This document shows positions 54,545 through 63,419 of a stretch of DNA of 64,000 nt, piece after piece (positions within the stretch are counted from its first letter, which is position 1; each line of letters starts with the position of its first letter). The notes beneath the pieces are model-generated. The model ran no database searches, had not been told where the DNA came from, and saw nothing but the letters and a program-made list of their open reading frames with translations. The position numbers were made by a program, and so were the translations under genes. Origin of the DNA: an uncultured Lachnospiraceae bacterium (lineage in GTDB: Bacteria; Bacillota; Clostridia; Lachnospirales; Lachnospiraceae); contig CACXFB010000075.1 in the NCBI GenBank assembly GCA_902766825.1, positions 1 to 64,000 of the forward strand, given 5' to 3'.

Positions 54545-55168
54545 GTGATAAGTTTTTTAAGAGGAATACCCGAACTTATAGAAGAAGATGTTGTTGTTCT
54601 TGATGTAAATGGTGTCGGTTATGAGATTAATGTTCCGACCTCTTTGGCGGCAAAGACTGAAAGAAAAGAGACAACTTTTTACACTTATATGTATGTCAGA
54701 GAAGATAAGGTTGAACTCTTTGGATTTGATACGAGACTGTCACTTAAATATTTTAAATATCTGATAAATGTATCAGGTATCGGACCTAAAGGAGCTCTTT
54801 CAATTTTGTCAACGCTTACAATCGATGAGCTTATCTTTGCAGTATTGTCAGATGATGCAAAGGCAATTTCAAGAGCTAACGGCATCGGTAATAAAACCGC
54901 GGTTAAAGCTATCCTCGAATTAAAAGATAAAATTGATGTTGCTGATTCAGTAAGTGCAATGCCTGACTTTGGAACAGGCGATTTGTCTGTTAGTGTGTCA
55001 GCTGATAACGATTCAGCAATTCAGGATGCCGTTATGGCACTTGTATCACTTGGTTATTCAAACAGTCAGGCACTTAGAGCAGTAAAAGCATGCAATATTA
55101 CAAATGATATGCAAAGCGATGATATATTAAAACTTGCATTGAAAGAAATCGCAAAATTAGGATTCTAA
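54545..55168 (+). CDS. ruvA: Holliday junction protein RuvA
   Basis: A 207-residue RuvA: ISFLRGIPELIEEDVVVLDVNGVGYEI, HhH motifs LINVSGIGPKGALSIL and RANGIGNKTAVKAI, and a C-terminal RuvB-binding domain (about 155-205). It binds four-way junctions as a tetramer and recruits RuvB. The start is GTG at 54545 after AGGAGA. ruvB begins 30 bases later. Confidence 0.96.
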   Translation: MISFLRGIPELIEEDVVVLDVNGVGYEINVPTSLAAKTERKETTFYTYMYVREDKVELFGFDTRLSLKYFKYLINVSGIGPKGALSILSTLTIDELIFAVLSDDAKAISRANGIGNKTAVKAILELKDKIDVADSVSAMPDFGTGDLSVSVSADNDSAIQDAVMALVSLGYSNSQALRAVKACNITNDMQSDDILKLALKEIAKLGF

Positions 55169-55198
55169 TATTATAGTAATGAACAAGGCGTAAAATAT

Positions 55199-56194
55199 AT
55201 GGAACGAAGAATAATAACAACTGAATTTATAGATGAAGATATTAAAATTGAAAGTAGTCTGCGTCCTAAGCTCCTTTGCGAATATATTGGACAGGAGAGT
55301 GTTAAAAACAATCTGAAAATATATATTGAGGCTGCAAAAAAACGTGGAGAGCAGCTTGACCATGTGCTTCTTTACGGACCTCCGGGACTTGGTAAGACGA
55401 CACTTGCGTCTATTATTGCTAACGAGATGGATGTTAATCTCAAAGTTACAAGCGGGCCGGCAATAGAAAAGCCGGGAGATATGGCATCTATTCTTAATGG
55501 ATTAATGGCAGGCGACGTACTTTTTATTGATGAGATTCATAGACTTTCAAGAACTGTTGAAGAAGTTTTATATTCGGCAATGGAGGACTTTGCAATAGAT
55601 ATTCTTATCGGCAAGGGAACAGCCGCAAGGTCTGTAAGACTTGATTTACCAAAATTCACACTTGTGGGAGCTACAACGCGTGCCGGAATGCTTACCGCAC
55701 CATTAAGAGACAGATTCGGGGTAATCAGCAGACTAGAATTTTACAATGTTGATGAACTTTGTGTAATTATTAAACGTTCGGCAAAACTTCTTATGGTTGA
55801 TATAGAAGACGAAGGTGCGTATGAGATTGCCAGAAGATCAAGAGGTACGCCTAGGCTTGCCAACAGACTCCTAAAAAGAGTTAGAGATTATGCGCAGGTT
55901 AAACATGATGGCGTAATTACCGCAGATGTAGCAAAAGATGCGCTTGATATGCTTGACGTAGACAAGCTCGGCCTTGATGTAACCGACCAGCGAATGCTTC
56001 GCACAATGATAGATATGTTCGGAGGCGGACCTGTCGGCCTTGATACCATTGCAGCTGCGATAGGAGAGGATGCAACGACTGTGGAGGATGTATACGAGCC
56101 ATACCTTATCCAGAATGGATTAATTGCAAGAATGCCAAGAGGAAGAATTGTTACCGACCTTGGATATAAACACTTTGGAATAAAAAATAACTGA
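55199..56194 (+). CDS. ruvB: Holliday junction helicase RuvB
   Basis: A 331-residue AAA+ motor: [20 protein letters not shown], Walker [13 protein letters not shown], Walker [16 protein letters not shown], sensor [17 protein letters not shown] and the C-terminal winged helix ending [15 protein letters not shown]. It drives branch migration with RuvA. The RBS before it is weak (AAGGCG). ruvC, the resolvase, is absent, as expected in Firmicutes, which use RecU. Confidence 0.97.
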   Translation: MERRIITTEFIDEDIKIESSLRPKLLCEYIGQESVKNNLKIYIEAAKKRGEQLDHVLLYGPPGLGKTTLASIIANEMDVNLKVTSGPAIEKPGDMASILNGLMAGDVLFIDEIHRLSRTVEEVLYSAMEDFAIDILIGKGTAARSVRLDLPKFTLVGATTRAGMLTAPLRDRFGVISRLEFYNVDELCVIIKRSAKLLMVDIEDEGAYEIARRSRGTPRLANRLLKRVRDYAQVKHDGVITADVAKDALDMLDVDKLGLDVTDQRMLRTMIDMFGGGPVGLDTIAAAIGEDATTVEDVYEPYLIQNGLIARMPRGRIVTDLGYKHFGIKNN

Positions 56195-56199
56195 TTTTG

Positions 56200-56229
56200 T
56201 TGTATAAACACATATTTATGTGGTATAAT
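56200..56229 (+). promoter_or_regulatory. Promoter of zapA
   Basis: TTGTAT, an 18-base spacer and a perfect TATAAT with extended -10 TGG (56221-56229). Confidence 0.65.
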
Positions 56230-56261
56230 TCGTTAGACTTATAACAGGAAATGAGGTCATT

Positions 56262-56687
56262 ATGAATAAGAAGAATGATGTAGAAGTAATTATAAATAAC
56301 AGAAAATATACTTTAAGCGGCTTTGAAAGTGATGAATATATGCAAAAAGTTGCATCATACATCAACGGTAAATATGCCCAGTTCAGACTTCAGGAAGGTT
56401 TCAGACATCTTGATTCCGATATGAAGAATGTTCTTATGCAGATTAATATCGCAGATGATTATTTTAAGGCTAAGCGTCAGATTAATGATTTTGAAACCGA
56501 AAGCGAAAATAAGAGCAATGAGCTTTTTGACATCAAACATGAGCTTATTACTATGCAGACAAAGAATGACACGCTATCAAAAGAGCTCGCTCAGGTAAAA
56601 GATGATTTTGTGCAGGCACAGAAGAAGATTATCAGACTTGAAGCACAGCTCAAAGAGTATAATGCCAAGATATCAAAATTAAAATAG
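56262..56687 (+). CDS. zapA: Cell division protein ZapA
   Basis: A 141-residue protein. The N-terminal ZapA domain (VIINNRKYTLSGFESDEYMQKVASYINGK) and a long C-terminal coiled coil (about 70-140) fit ZapA, which bundles FtsZ filaments at mid-cell. It lies between ruvAB and the U32 gene, a common clostridial arrangement. An FtsW/RodA and PBP2 pair follows 2.5 kb later. Confidence 0.9.
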   Translation: MNKKNDVEVIINNRKYTLSGFESDEYMQKVASYINGKYAQFRLQEGFRHLDSDMKNVLMQINIADDYFKAKRQINDFETESENKSNELFDIKHELITMQTKNDTLSKELAQVKDDFVQAQKKIIRLEAQLKEYNAKISKLK

Positions 56688-56695
56688 AATCATAG

Positions 56696-56736
56696 AAAGG
56701 TCTTTTGAATGTAGTCATTTAAAAGACCTTTAGTTT
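56696..56736 (+). terminator. Possible terminator after zapA
   Basis: An 11-bp stem AAAGGTCTTTT/AAAAGACCTTT (56696-56706 and 56721-56731) is followed only by TAGTTTTGG, so the T tract is weak; it could be an attenuator or processing hairpin. Confidence 0.5.
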
Positions 56737-56746
56737 TGGAGGATAT

Positions 56747-59167
56747 ATGAATAAAAGACCGGAAATTCTTGCACCGGCAGGTAATATGGAATGTTTTCGT
56801 GCAGCCGTGAATGCGGGAGCAGATGCGATATATACCGGAGGAACGAAATTTGGTGCCAGAGCATACGCTGATAATTTTGATACAAATGAATTAAAAGAAG
56901 CCATACAATTTGCTCATTTGCATGATGTTAAGGTATATCTTACCGTCAACACGCTGCTTAAAAACAATGAGTTATATAAAGAATTTTACGATTATTTTGC
57001 GCCGATATATGAAGAAGGAATAGATGCTGTAATTATTCAGGATATTGGGCTTATGTCTTTTGTGAAAAAATATTTTCCTGATGTTGCAATTCATGCAAGT
57101 ACACAAGGTGCTCTTTTTACGCATTATTCAGCAAATATGTTAAAGGAAATGTTTAATATAACAAGAGTTGTTCCACCAAGAGAATTACAGCTTGAAGAGT
57201 TATTACAATACAAGAAAAACACGGACCTTGAGCTTGAAGTATTCGTACATGGTGCACTGTGTTACTGTTATTCAGGAAGATGTCTTATGAGTAGTGATGC
57301 CGGTGGAAGAAGCGGTAACAGAGGAAGATGTGCACAGCCTTGCCGTTATCAGTATCAGACCGGTAGCAAAAACAATACTTTAAAAGGATATTTTTTAAGC
57401 CCTAAAGATATATGTACATTAAATTTATGTCATAAACTTTGCGAAGCCGGTATTGACTCATTTAAAATTGAAGGAAGAATGAAAAAGCCTGAATATGTTG
57501 CGCTTTGCACAAGTCTGTATAAAGAATATGTACTAAGATACGAAAAATTAGGTCCTGCTGAATATAAAAGATGGCTTGATAATAACGAAAAGAAGATAAA
57601 AGAAGATGTAACCTGTCTTAGTGATATATATAACAGAGGCGGATTTTGTGACGGTTATTTAAGCAGACATAATGGTAAGGAAATAATGTCTTTTGCCAGA
57701 CCTAATCATTATGGAACTTATGTTGGTAAAGTTACAAAATCTCAAAAAGGCAGTTGTGTCATAAAAACTGTTATGGATGTAAATGCACATGATGTTCTTC
57801 AAATCAGAGACATCCGGGAAGAAGTGATATATGAATTTACTACCGGCAAAAGCATCCTTAGCGGTGACAATTTAACAACAAAAGTATTTGCAAAGCTTAA
57901 CATAGATGTTAATCAGCCGGTTTACAGAATAAGAAATTCATCACTTATTGATTCAACGCTTAAAAAATACAGCGAAGAAAAAAAAGAACCAGTAAACATT
58001 ACATTTGCTGCTCATAAGGATGAGCCATTAAGCCTTATTATGAATAATGGTAATGTTTCTGTCACTGTTAATACGGGAATGGCATGTGAAGCTACAGGTT
58101 CTCCGGTAACAGCCGACAGGGTGAGCAAACAGTTGATGAAGCTTGGTAACACTCCGTATTTATGTGAAAATATTGATATACAAATGGATGATAATTTATT
58201 TTTTCCAATGAGTGTGATCAATGATTTAAGAAGGCAGTCAGTAACAAAGCTTATTGAAAAGACATACTATAAATATAAACGCGAGATTAAAAATGATAAT
58301 GTTTACGTGGAACAGGATTTATTTATACAAAACAATAAAAAAAACAGCGATTACAAACTACATGTAATATGCGATGATTACAAAACAGTCAAATCATTAT
58401 GCAACGTAAGTGCAATTAGTTATATATGCTTTAATCTGAAGAACGATGAAAATTATAATTTATCCATGATTAATACCATAGAAAAATCATCAAAAATCCC
58501 GGTGATTATTCTGCCAACAGTAATCAGATACAATTATTTTGATAAAGTTTACAGACTTATAGAACAATACAGTAATACGAGTGCATGTATTTTAAGTGAT
58601 AATACTGAAGGAATTATTATTGCAGGGAAAGCCGGTTACTTAAAAGAGAGAATAATCAGCGGAGCAGGATTATATACGTTTAATAATTCCTCATGCAATA
58701 TAATGAATAATTTATGTGATATCAATGTTAATGCATATGAACTAAGTAAAACACAACTAAAGAGCCTTAACAACAGCAATAATGCATCAATAATATTTGG
58801 CAAGGTTCCGCTTATGATATCGGCTGGATGTATAAATAAAAATCTTAATAAATGTGATAAAAAACAAAAAGCAATAAAATTAAAAAGTGAAAACAATAAT
58901 TCGATTGAAGTCTATAATAACTGTGACTGGTGCTATAATGTCATAACAAGAAATCAAAACTTTTCTTTGATTGATAGTTTAGGTGAGCTTTGTAAGCTTG
59001 GAATTGGGCATTTTATTATTGATTTAACGCATCAGGATGAGTCTGTTCTTTGCTCAGTGCGTGATTATTGCGAAAATATAACATTAAATTCAGATTTTCT
59101 TAACAATTTCGAGAACAAAATCTGTAATAATACTTACGATGGATATTTTAGGGCGGGAGTCGAATAA
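56747..59167 (+). CDS. U32 family peptidase, long form
   Basis: An 806-residue protein. The N-terminal half carries the U32 domain: EILAPAGNMECFRAAVNAGADAIYTGG, HASTQGALFTHYSA and the Cys-rich SGRCLMSSDAGGRSGNRGRCAQPCR, followed by IDSFKIEGRMKKPEYV. A DUF3656-like region follows from about 380. The last 250 residues are poorly conserved and Asn-rich. U32 proteins with this Cys cluster act in RNA or hydroxylation chemistry (E. coli RlhA modifies 23S rRNA), so a peptidase role is not assured. RBS GGAGG. Confidence 0.9.
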   Translation: MNKRPEILAPAGNMECFRAAVNAGADAIYTGGTKFGARAYADNFDTNELKEAIQFAHLHDVKVYLTVNTLLKNNELYKEFYDYFAPIYEEGIDAVIIQDIGLMSFVKKYFPDVAIHASTQGALFTHYSANMLKEMFNITRVVPPRELQLEELLQYKKNTDLELEVFVHGALCYCYSGRCLMSSDAGGRSGNRGRCAQPCRYQYQTGSKNNTLKGYFLSPKDICTLNLCHKLCEAGIDSFKIEGRMKKPEYVALCTSLYKEYVLRYEKLGPAEYKRWLDNNEKKIKEDVTCLSDIYNRGGFCDGYLSRHNGKEIMSFARPNHYGTYVGKVTKSQKGSCVIKTVMDVNAHDVLQIRDIREEVIYEFTTGKSILSGDNLTTKVFAKLNIDVNQPVYRIRNSSLIDSTLKKYSEEKKEPVNITFAAHKDEPLSLIMNNGNVSVTVNTGMACEATGSPVTADRVSKQLMKLGNTPYLCENIDIQMDDNLFFPMSVINDLRRQSVTKLIEKTYYKYKREIKNDNVYVEQDLFIQNNKKNSDYKLHVICDDYKTVKSLCNVSAISYICFNLKNDENYNLSMINTIEKSSKIPVIILPTVIRYNYFDKVYRLIEQYSNTSACILSDNTEGIIIAGKAGYLKERIISGAGLYTFNNSSCNIMNNLCDINVNAYELSKTQLKSLNNSNNASIIFGKVPLMISAGCINKNLNKCDKKQKAIKLKSENNNSIEVYNNCDWCYNVITRNQNFSLIDSLGELCKLGIGHFIIDLTHQDESVLCSVRDYCENITLNSDFLNNFENKICNNTYDGYFRAGVE

Positions 59168-59193
59168 GGGATAAAAAGGAGACTTGATAGAAT

Positions 59194-60660
59194 ATGTTTA
59201 ATATTTTTATTTTTCTTTCCAAATACTTAGTAATAATAGCTTGTCTTGTATACGTAGCGATTTCGTTTATTGCAATAGGAATCAAAAAAGAAGTATTCGA
59301 TCCGGAAGATTACGATGAAGAGTATACACCTGATCAGATTCGAAAATTCAATATCAAGCTGAGCAAAGAGTATGATGACAAACAAAAGTATTTATCATTG
59401 ATTCAATTGGGACTTATCATAGTAAGTCACGTTGTATGCTACGGAGTGCTGTATTTAAAAGCAAATGACAGTCAGGTTCTTGTATTCATGATGATTCAGA
59501 TTTTACTGTTTATTATGCTTAGATTTTTATTCCCGTTTGTATATACAGGACTATCATATCAGCTTATGAACCATATGATGCTTTTAATGTCGTTTGGATT
59601 TATTATGATTGCAAGACTTAATTACAACAACGCAATTAAACAATTTATTTTTGTGGTTGTTACAATGGTGGTTTCGCTTGCAGTACCGGAATTCATCAAT
59701 ACAATGAAAAATCCAGACAAATTAAAGTGGGTATATTCTGCAGTTTCATTTACAATGATTGCTGTTGTACTTGTATTCGGAACAAGAGTGTATGGATCGA
59801 AGAACTGGATTAAGCTTGGTAAAATCCTCATTCAGCCGTCTGAGTTTTCAAAGATTGTTTTTGTTTTTGCAATGGCATCATTTTTATCTAAAGGCGGAAA
59901 GTTTAAAGATGTTATTATGGCAGGTATTGTTGCAGCAATGCATATTCTTGTTCTTGTAATGGAAAAGGATTTAGGTGGCGCACTCATTTTCACGGTTACA
60001 TACATAGTGATGATTGTAATTGCTTCAGGTAATATTCTTTATTTGTTTGCAGGAATCGGTTGTGGAAGTGCAGCTTCAATGGTGGCATACAAAATGTTTT
60101 CACATGTTCGTGTCAGGGTAAATGCATGGAAAGATCCTTGGGGAACTATAGCAAACAATGGATATCAGATGGCTCAATCTTTATTTGCAATCGGAACCGG
60201 TGGATGGTTCGGACTTGGACTTACAATGGGGTATCCTGAAAGTATTCCGGTAGCATCTTCAGATTTTATTTTTGCATCGATTTGTGAGGAGATGGGTACA
60301 ATAACCGGAATGTGTCTGATACTCATTTACATTGTCACATTTATTACAATAATGCAGATAGCAATAAGATTAAAATCAGAGTTTCATAAATTACTTGCCG
60401 CCGGACTTGGTTTTATGATAGTTTTCCAGACATTTTTATGTATCGGCGGTGTAACTAAGTTTATTCCTTCAACCGGAGTAACACTTCCTCTTGTAAGTTA
60501 TGGCGGAAGTTCAATAGTCAGCACATTAATTCTTTTTAATGTTATCCAGGGACTGTATGTGCTGGATAAAGACAAGGAACGTAAAAAATTAAGTCCTCCT
60601 AAAAAGAAAGGCAGGAAAAACAAAAAAATGAATGAAGAGAGGACGGAATATGAAGAATAA
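59194..60660 (+). CDS. FtsW/RodA/SpoVE-family glycosyltransferase
   Basis: A 488-residue polytopic SEDS protein with about ten membrane helices. Landmarks: GSKNWIKLGKILIQPSEFSKIVFVFAMA, VMEKDLGGALIFTVTYIVM, and the C-terminal FIPSTGVTLPLVSYGGSSIVSTLILFNVIQGL. SEDS proteins polymerise lipid II into glycan strands together with a class B PBP. The partner is the next gene, overlapping by 11 bases. The N-terminal 90 residues before the helices are longer than in E. coli RodA. Confidence 0.92.
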   Translation: MFNIFIFLSKYLVIIACLVYVAISFIAIGIKKEVFDPEDYDEEYTPDQIRKFNIKLSKEYDDKQKYLSLIQLGLIIVSHVVCYGVLYLKANDSQVLVFMMIQILLFIMLRFLFPFVYTGLSYQLMNHMMLLMSFGFIMIARLNYNNAIKQFIFVVVTMVVSLAVPEFINTMKNPDKLKWVYSAVSFTMIAVVLVFGTRVYGSKNWIKLGKILIQPSEFSKIVFVFAMASFLSKGGKFKDVIMAGIVAAMHILVLVMEKDLGGALIFTVTYIVMIVIASGNILYLFAGIGCGSAASMVAYKMFSHVRVRVNAWKDPWGTIANNGYQMAQSLFAIGTGGWFGLGLTMGYPESIPVASSDFIFASICEEMGTITGMCLILIYIVTFITIMQIAIRLKSEFHKLLAAGLGFMIVFQTFLCIGGVTKFIPSTGVTLPLVSYGGSSIVSTLILFNVIQGLYVLDKDKERKKLSPPKKKGRKNKKMNEERTEYEE

Positions 60661-62203
60661 AGATATAGAAAATGAGGAAACAACTAAAGAAAAAAGAAAA
60701 AAGCCAGGTAAGCAGGATAAAATTTCTGCAAAGGAAGAAAAGAAGAGACGTCAGGCTCTGATTAAAAAGAAAAAAGAACATATAAAACGTGTCAAAACAA
60801 TCGACCGTCAAATATATATTCTTGGTGGGATTTTTATATTCGGGTTTATCGCAATTGCTGTTCATGTAGGATTATATATTCAAAACGAAAGCGAAACAGC
60901 AATCAATAATTCCTATAATACAAGATCAAAAGTTCTTGAACAGACCATTCAACGAGGCGAGATATATGACAGAAACAATAATATTCTTGCCCAGACGATT
61001 ATAAATGAGGACGGTACATACTACAGACAATATCCATATAATGAATTATTCTGTCATGTGGTTGGTAGTTATGATCATGGTAAAATGGGACTCGAATTGT
61101 ATGAGAATTATACAATGCTTGGATATAAAGAGACATTGTCAAAAGCTCTTTCTTCAGATTTATCAGGTAACAAAATAAAAGGTAATTCAATAGTGACAAC
61201 GTTGGATGCTGATTTACAAAAGTTATGTCACGATGCACTTGGTGATTATGAAGGGGCAGTTGTTGTATCCAATCCCAAAACAGGTGAAATACTTGCAATG
61301 GTATCAAAACCGGATTTTGATCCTAATACAATAAGCCAGAACTGGGATACAATTAATGCAGATACAAGATCTGTTCTATTAAACCGTGCCACAAAAGGCT
61401 TATATGCACCGGGTTCAACTTTTAAGATTGTAACATTAACGGAATATATTCGCGAACACAAAGATAATTACAATGATTATAATTATGTGTGCAGCGGTTC
61501 GGACACATTTAACAATGCAAAAATCGGATGTTTTCACGGTGAAGTTCACGGTAGTGTAGACCTTGAAAAGTCAATTGCCCATTCATGTAACTGTTCATTT
61601 GCAAATATGGGAGTTAATTCATCAGCTTCATCATTCAGAAATACTGTTGAAGGTTTTTTATTTAATCAGAATCTTGCAATAAATGACTTTGACATATCAG
61701 CAAGCAGTTTTAAAATGGATGATAATGCAAATGAAGAAGAAAAAGTTCAATGTGCTATCGGACAGGGTACAACATTACTTACACCTCTTCAAAATCTTAT
61801 GATAATAAGTGCTGTTGCTAATAAAGGTACAATTATGAAACCTTATGTGGTAGATAAAGTTATAAGTTCCGAAGGAAATATAGTAAAACAAAATGAACCT
61901 GTTGCACTTACAACAAGTGCAATGACTAAAGAAGAAGCTGATGAAGTAGCTAAACTTCTTTGCAGTGTATGTGAATACGGAACAGGAAAAGAATTAAGTT
62001 CACTTCCTTTCAAATGCGCTGGAAAGACCGGGTCTGCTGAGTTTTCAGGCTCAGGTGAATCACATGCATGGTTTGTAGGTTTTGCACCTTACGATGATCC
62101 GCAGATTGCAGTTAGTATTATTGTAGAAAAACAGGGAACAGGAAGTAAATATGCCGTGCCAATCGCCCGAAAGATTTTTGAAAGTGCATTGAAAGAAAAG
62201 TAA
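60650..62203 (+). CDS. Class B penicillin-binding protein (PBP2-like)
   Basis: A 517-residue transpeptidase. It has a lysine-rich cytoplasmic tail, a membrane helix at about 60-78, and a transpeptidase domain with active-site Ser256 (YAPGSTFK), Ser312 of the SCN motif and Lys459 of KTGSAEF. It crosslinks peptidoglycan made by the upstream SEDS partner. The start at 60650 uses GAGAGG seven bases upstream and overlaps the previous gene; the ATG at 60632 is the alternative. Confidence 0.92.
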   Translation: MKNKDIENEETTKEKRKKPGKQDKISAKEEKKRRQALIKKKKEHIKRVKTIDRQIYILGGIFIFGFIAIAVHVGLYIQNESETAINNSYNTRSKVLEQTIQRGEIYDRNNNILAQTIINEDGTYYRQYPYNELFCHVVGSYDHGKMGLELYENYTMLGYKETLSKALSSDLSGNKIKGNSIVTTLDADLQKLCHDALGDYEGAVVVSNPKTGEILAMVSKPDFDPNTISQNWDTINADTRSVLLNRATKGLYAPGSTFKIVTLTEYIREHKDNYNDYNYVCSGSDTFNNAKIGCFHGEVHGSVDLEKSIAHSCNCSFANMGVNSSASSFRNTVEGFLFNQNLAINDFDISASSFKMDDNANEEEKVQCAIGQGTTLLTPLQNLMIISAVANKGTIMKPYVVDKVISSEGNIVKQNEPVALTTSAMTKEEADEVAKLLCSVCEYGTGKELSSLPFKCAGKTGSAEFSGSGESHAWFVGFAPYDDPQIAVSIIVEKQGTGSKYAVPIARKIFESALKEK

Positions 62204-62265
62204 ATAAGTTTTATAATAAATTTATTAGTTTCCAGACAATTAAAGTTTGGGCGGAGGTACAAGGT

Positions 62266-62721
62266 ATGATAGAGGCTACAAGTTGTGGCGGCGTAGTTAT
62301 CTTTCGGGGGAAGATTCTATTATTGTACAAGAACTATCGCAATAAGTATGAAGGATGGGTCTTTCCGAAAGGTACGGTAGAGGATAATGAAGAATATAAC
62401 GAGACCGCTCTAAGAGAAGTTGCTGAGGAATCGGGTGTAAAAGCAACAATTATAAAATATATTGGGAAAAGTGAGTATACCTTTTCGACACCTACGGATG
62501 TAATTAATAAGCAGGTGCATTGGTATCTTATGATAGCGGACAGCTATTACAGTAAGCCCCAGAATGAAGAATATTTTTTCGATTCGGGATATTACAAATA
62601 TCACGAGGCTTATCATTTGCTGAAGTTTAATAACGAAAAGCAGATTTTAGAGAAAGCATATTCAGAATACGAAGAATTAAAAAAAGCCGGCTTATGGGGC
62701 GCCAGCAAGAAATATTTATAA
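62266..62721 (+). CDS. NUDIX hydrolase
   Basis: A 151-residue protein with a complete Nudix box: G-T-V-E-D-N-E-x7-R-E-V-A-E-E-S-G-V at about residues 34-56. The N-terminus SCGGVVIFRGKILLLYKNY is a typical lead strand. It hydrolyses a nucleoside diphosphate derivative; the substrate cannot be told from sequence. RBS GGAGG. lepB copy 2 follows after 15 bases, so one transcript is likely. Confidence 0.92.
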   Translation: MIEATSCGGVVIFRGKILLLYKNYRNKYEGWVFPKGTVEDNEEYNETALREVAEESGVKATIIKYIGKSEYTFSTPTDVINKQVHWYLMIADSYYSKPQNEEYFFDSGYYKYHEAYHLLKFNNEKQILEKAYSEYEELKKAGLWGASKKYL

Positions 62722-62736
62722 AACGTGAGGTTAATA

Positions 62737-63414
62737 ATGAAAAAGGAAAATGTAATTGATGATGTTAACAACGATGAAATTGACATTTTGTTTGAGGAAC
62801 AGGAGGACAATAATGATCAGGTTGAGGAAGATGATAAAAAACATCTGATTAAAAATCCAATATTAAGGGAAGTTTTTTCTTACGCATGTGTTCTTGTTGC
62901 AGCAATATTTTGCGCATTTATAATTAATCATTTTATTCTTTCCAATAATGTTGTTCCTACGGGTTCTATGTCGCCTACAATAAAAGTTGATACAAGACTT
63001 TTTGGCAACAGACTTGCTTACAAATTCGGTGATCCCGAAAGAGGTGATATAATCGTATTTAAGTATCCTGTAGATGAAGAACAGTTATTTATCAAGAGAA
63101 TTATCGGACTCCCTAATGAAACAGTTGAGATAAAAGACGGCAGTGTATATATTAACGGAGAGGCTTTAGACGAGTCAGAATATCTTTCTACGGAGATGTT
63201 AGGTGAATTCGGGCCATACCAGGTGCCGGAGGATTGTTACTTTGTAATGGGAGATAATCGTAATCAGTCCAGTGATTCAAGAATGTGGAATTACAGAGCA
63301 CAAGAAAATGGTCTTACTGTAGACGAAGATCATGATTATACATATGTGCCGAAAGAAAATATTATTTCCAAGGCACTTATAACATATTATCCGAAGATTG
63401 GAGTAATTAAATAA
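62737..63414 (+). CDS. lepB: Type I signal peptidase (copy 2)
   Basis: A 225-residue S26 peptidase. An acidic cytoplasmic tail (about 1-40) precedes one membrane helix (about 48-68). Catalytic Ser77 is in PTGSMSPT and Lys120 in LFIKRIIGLPNETVEI; later GDNRNQSSDSRMW. Very similar to the next gene, so a tandem duplication is clear. The ATG at 62737 is preferred over GTG at 62725, which lies at the Shine-Dalgarno. Confidence 0.94.
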   Translation: MKKENVIDDVNNDEIDILFEEQEDNNDQVEEDDKKHLIKNPILREVFSYACVLVAAIFCAFIINHFILSNNVVPTGSMSPTIKVDTRLFGNRLAYKFGDPERGDIIVFKYPVDEEQLFIKRIIGLPNETVEIKDGSVYINGEALDESEYLSTEMLGEFGPYQVPEDCYFVMGDNRNQSSDSRMWNYRAQENGLTVDEDHDYTYVPKENIISKALITYYPKIGVIK

Positions 63415-63419
63415 TTATA

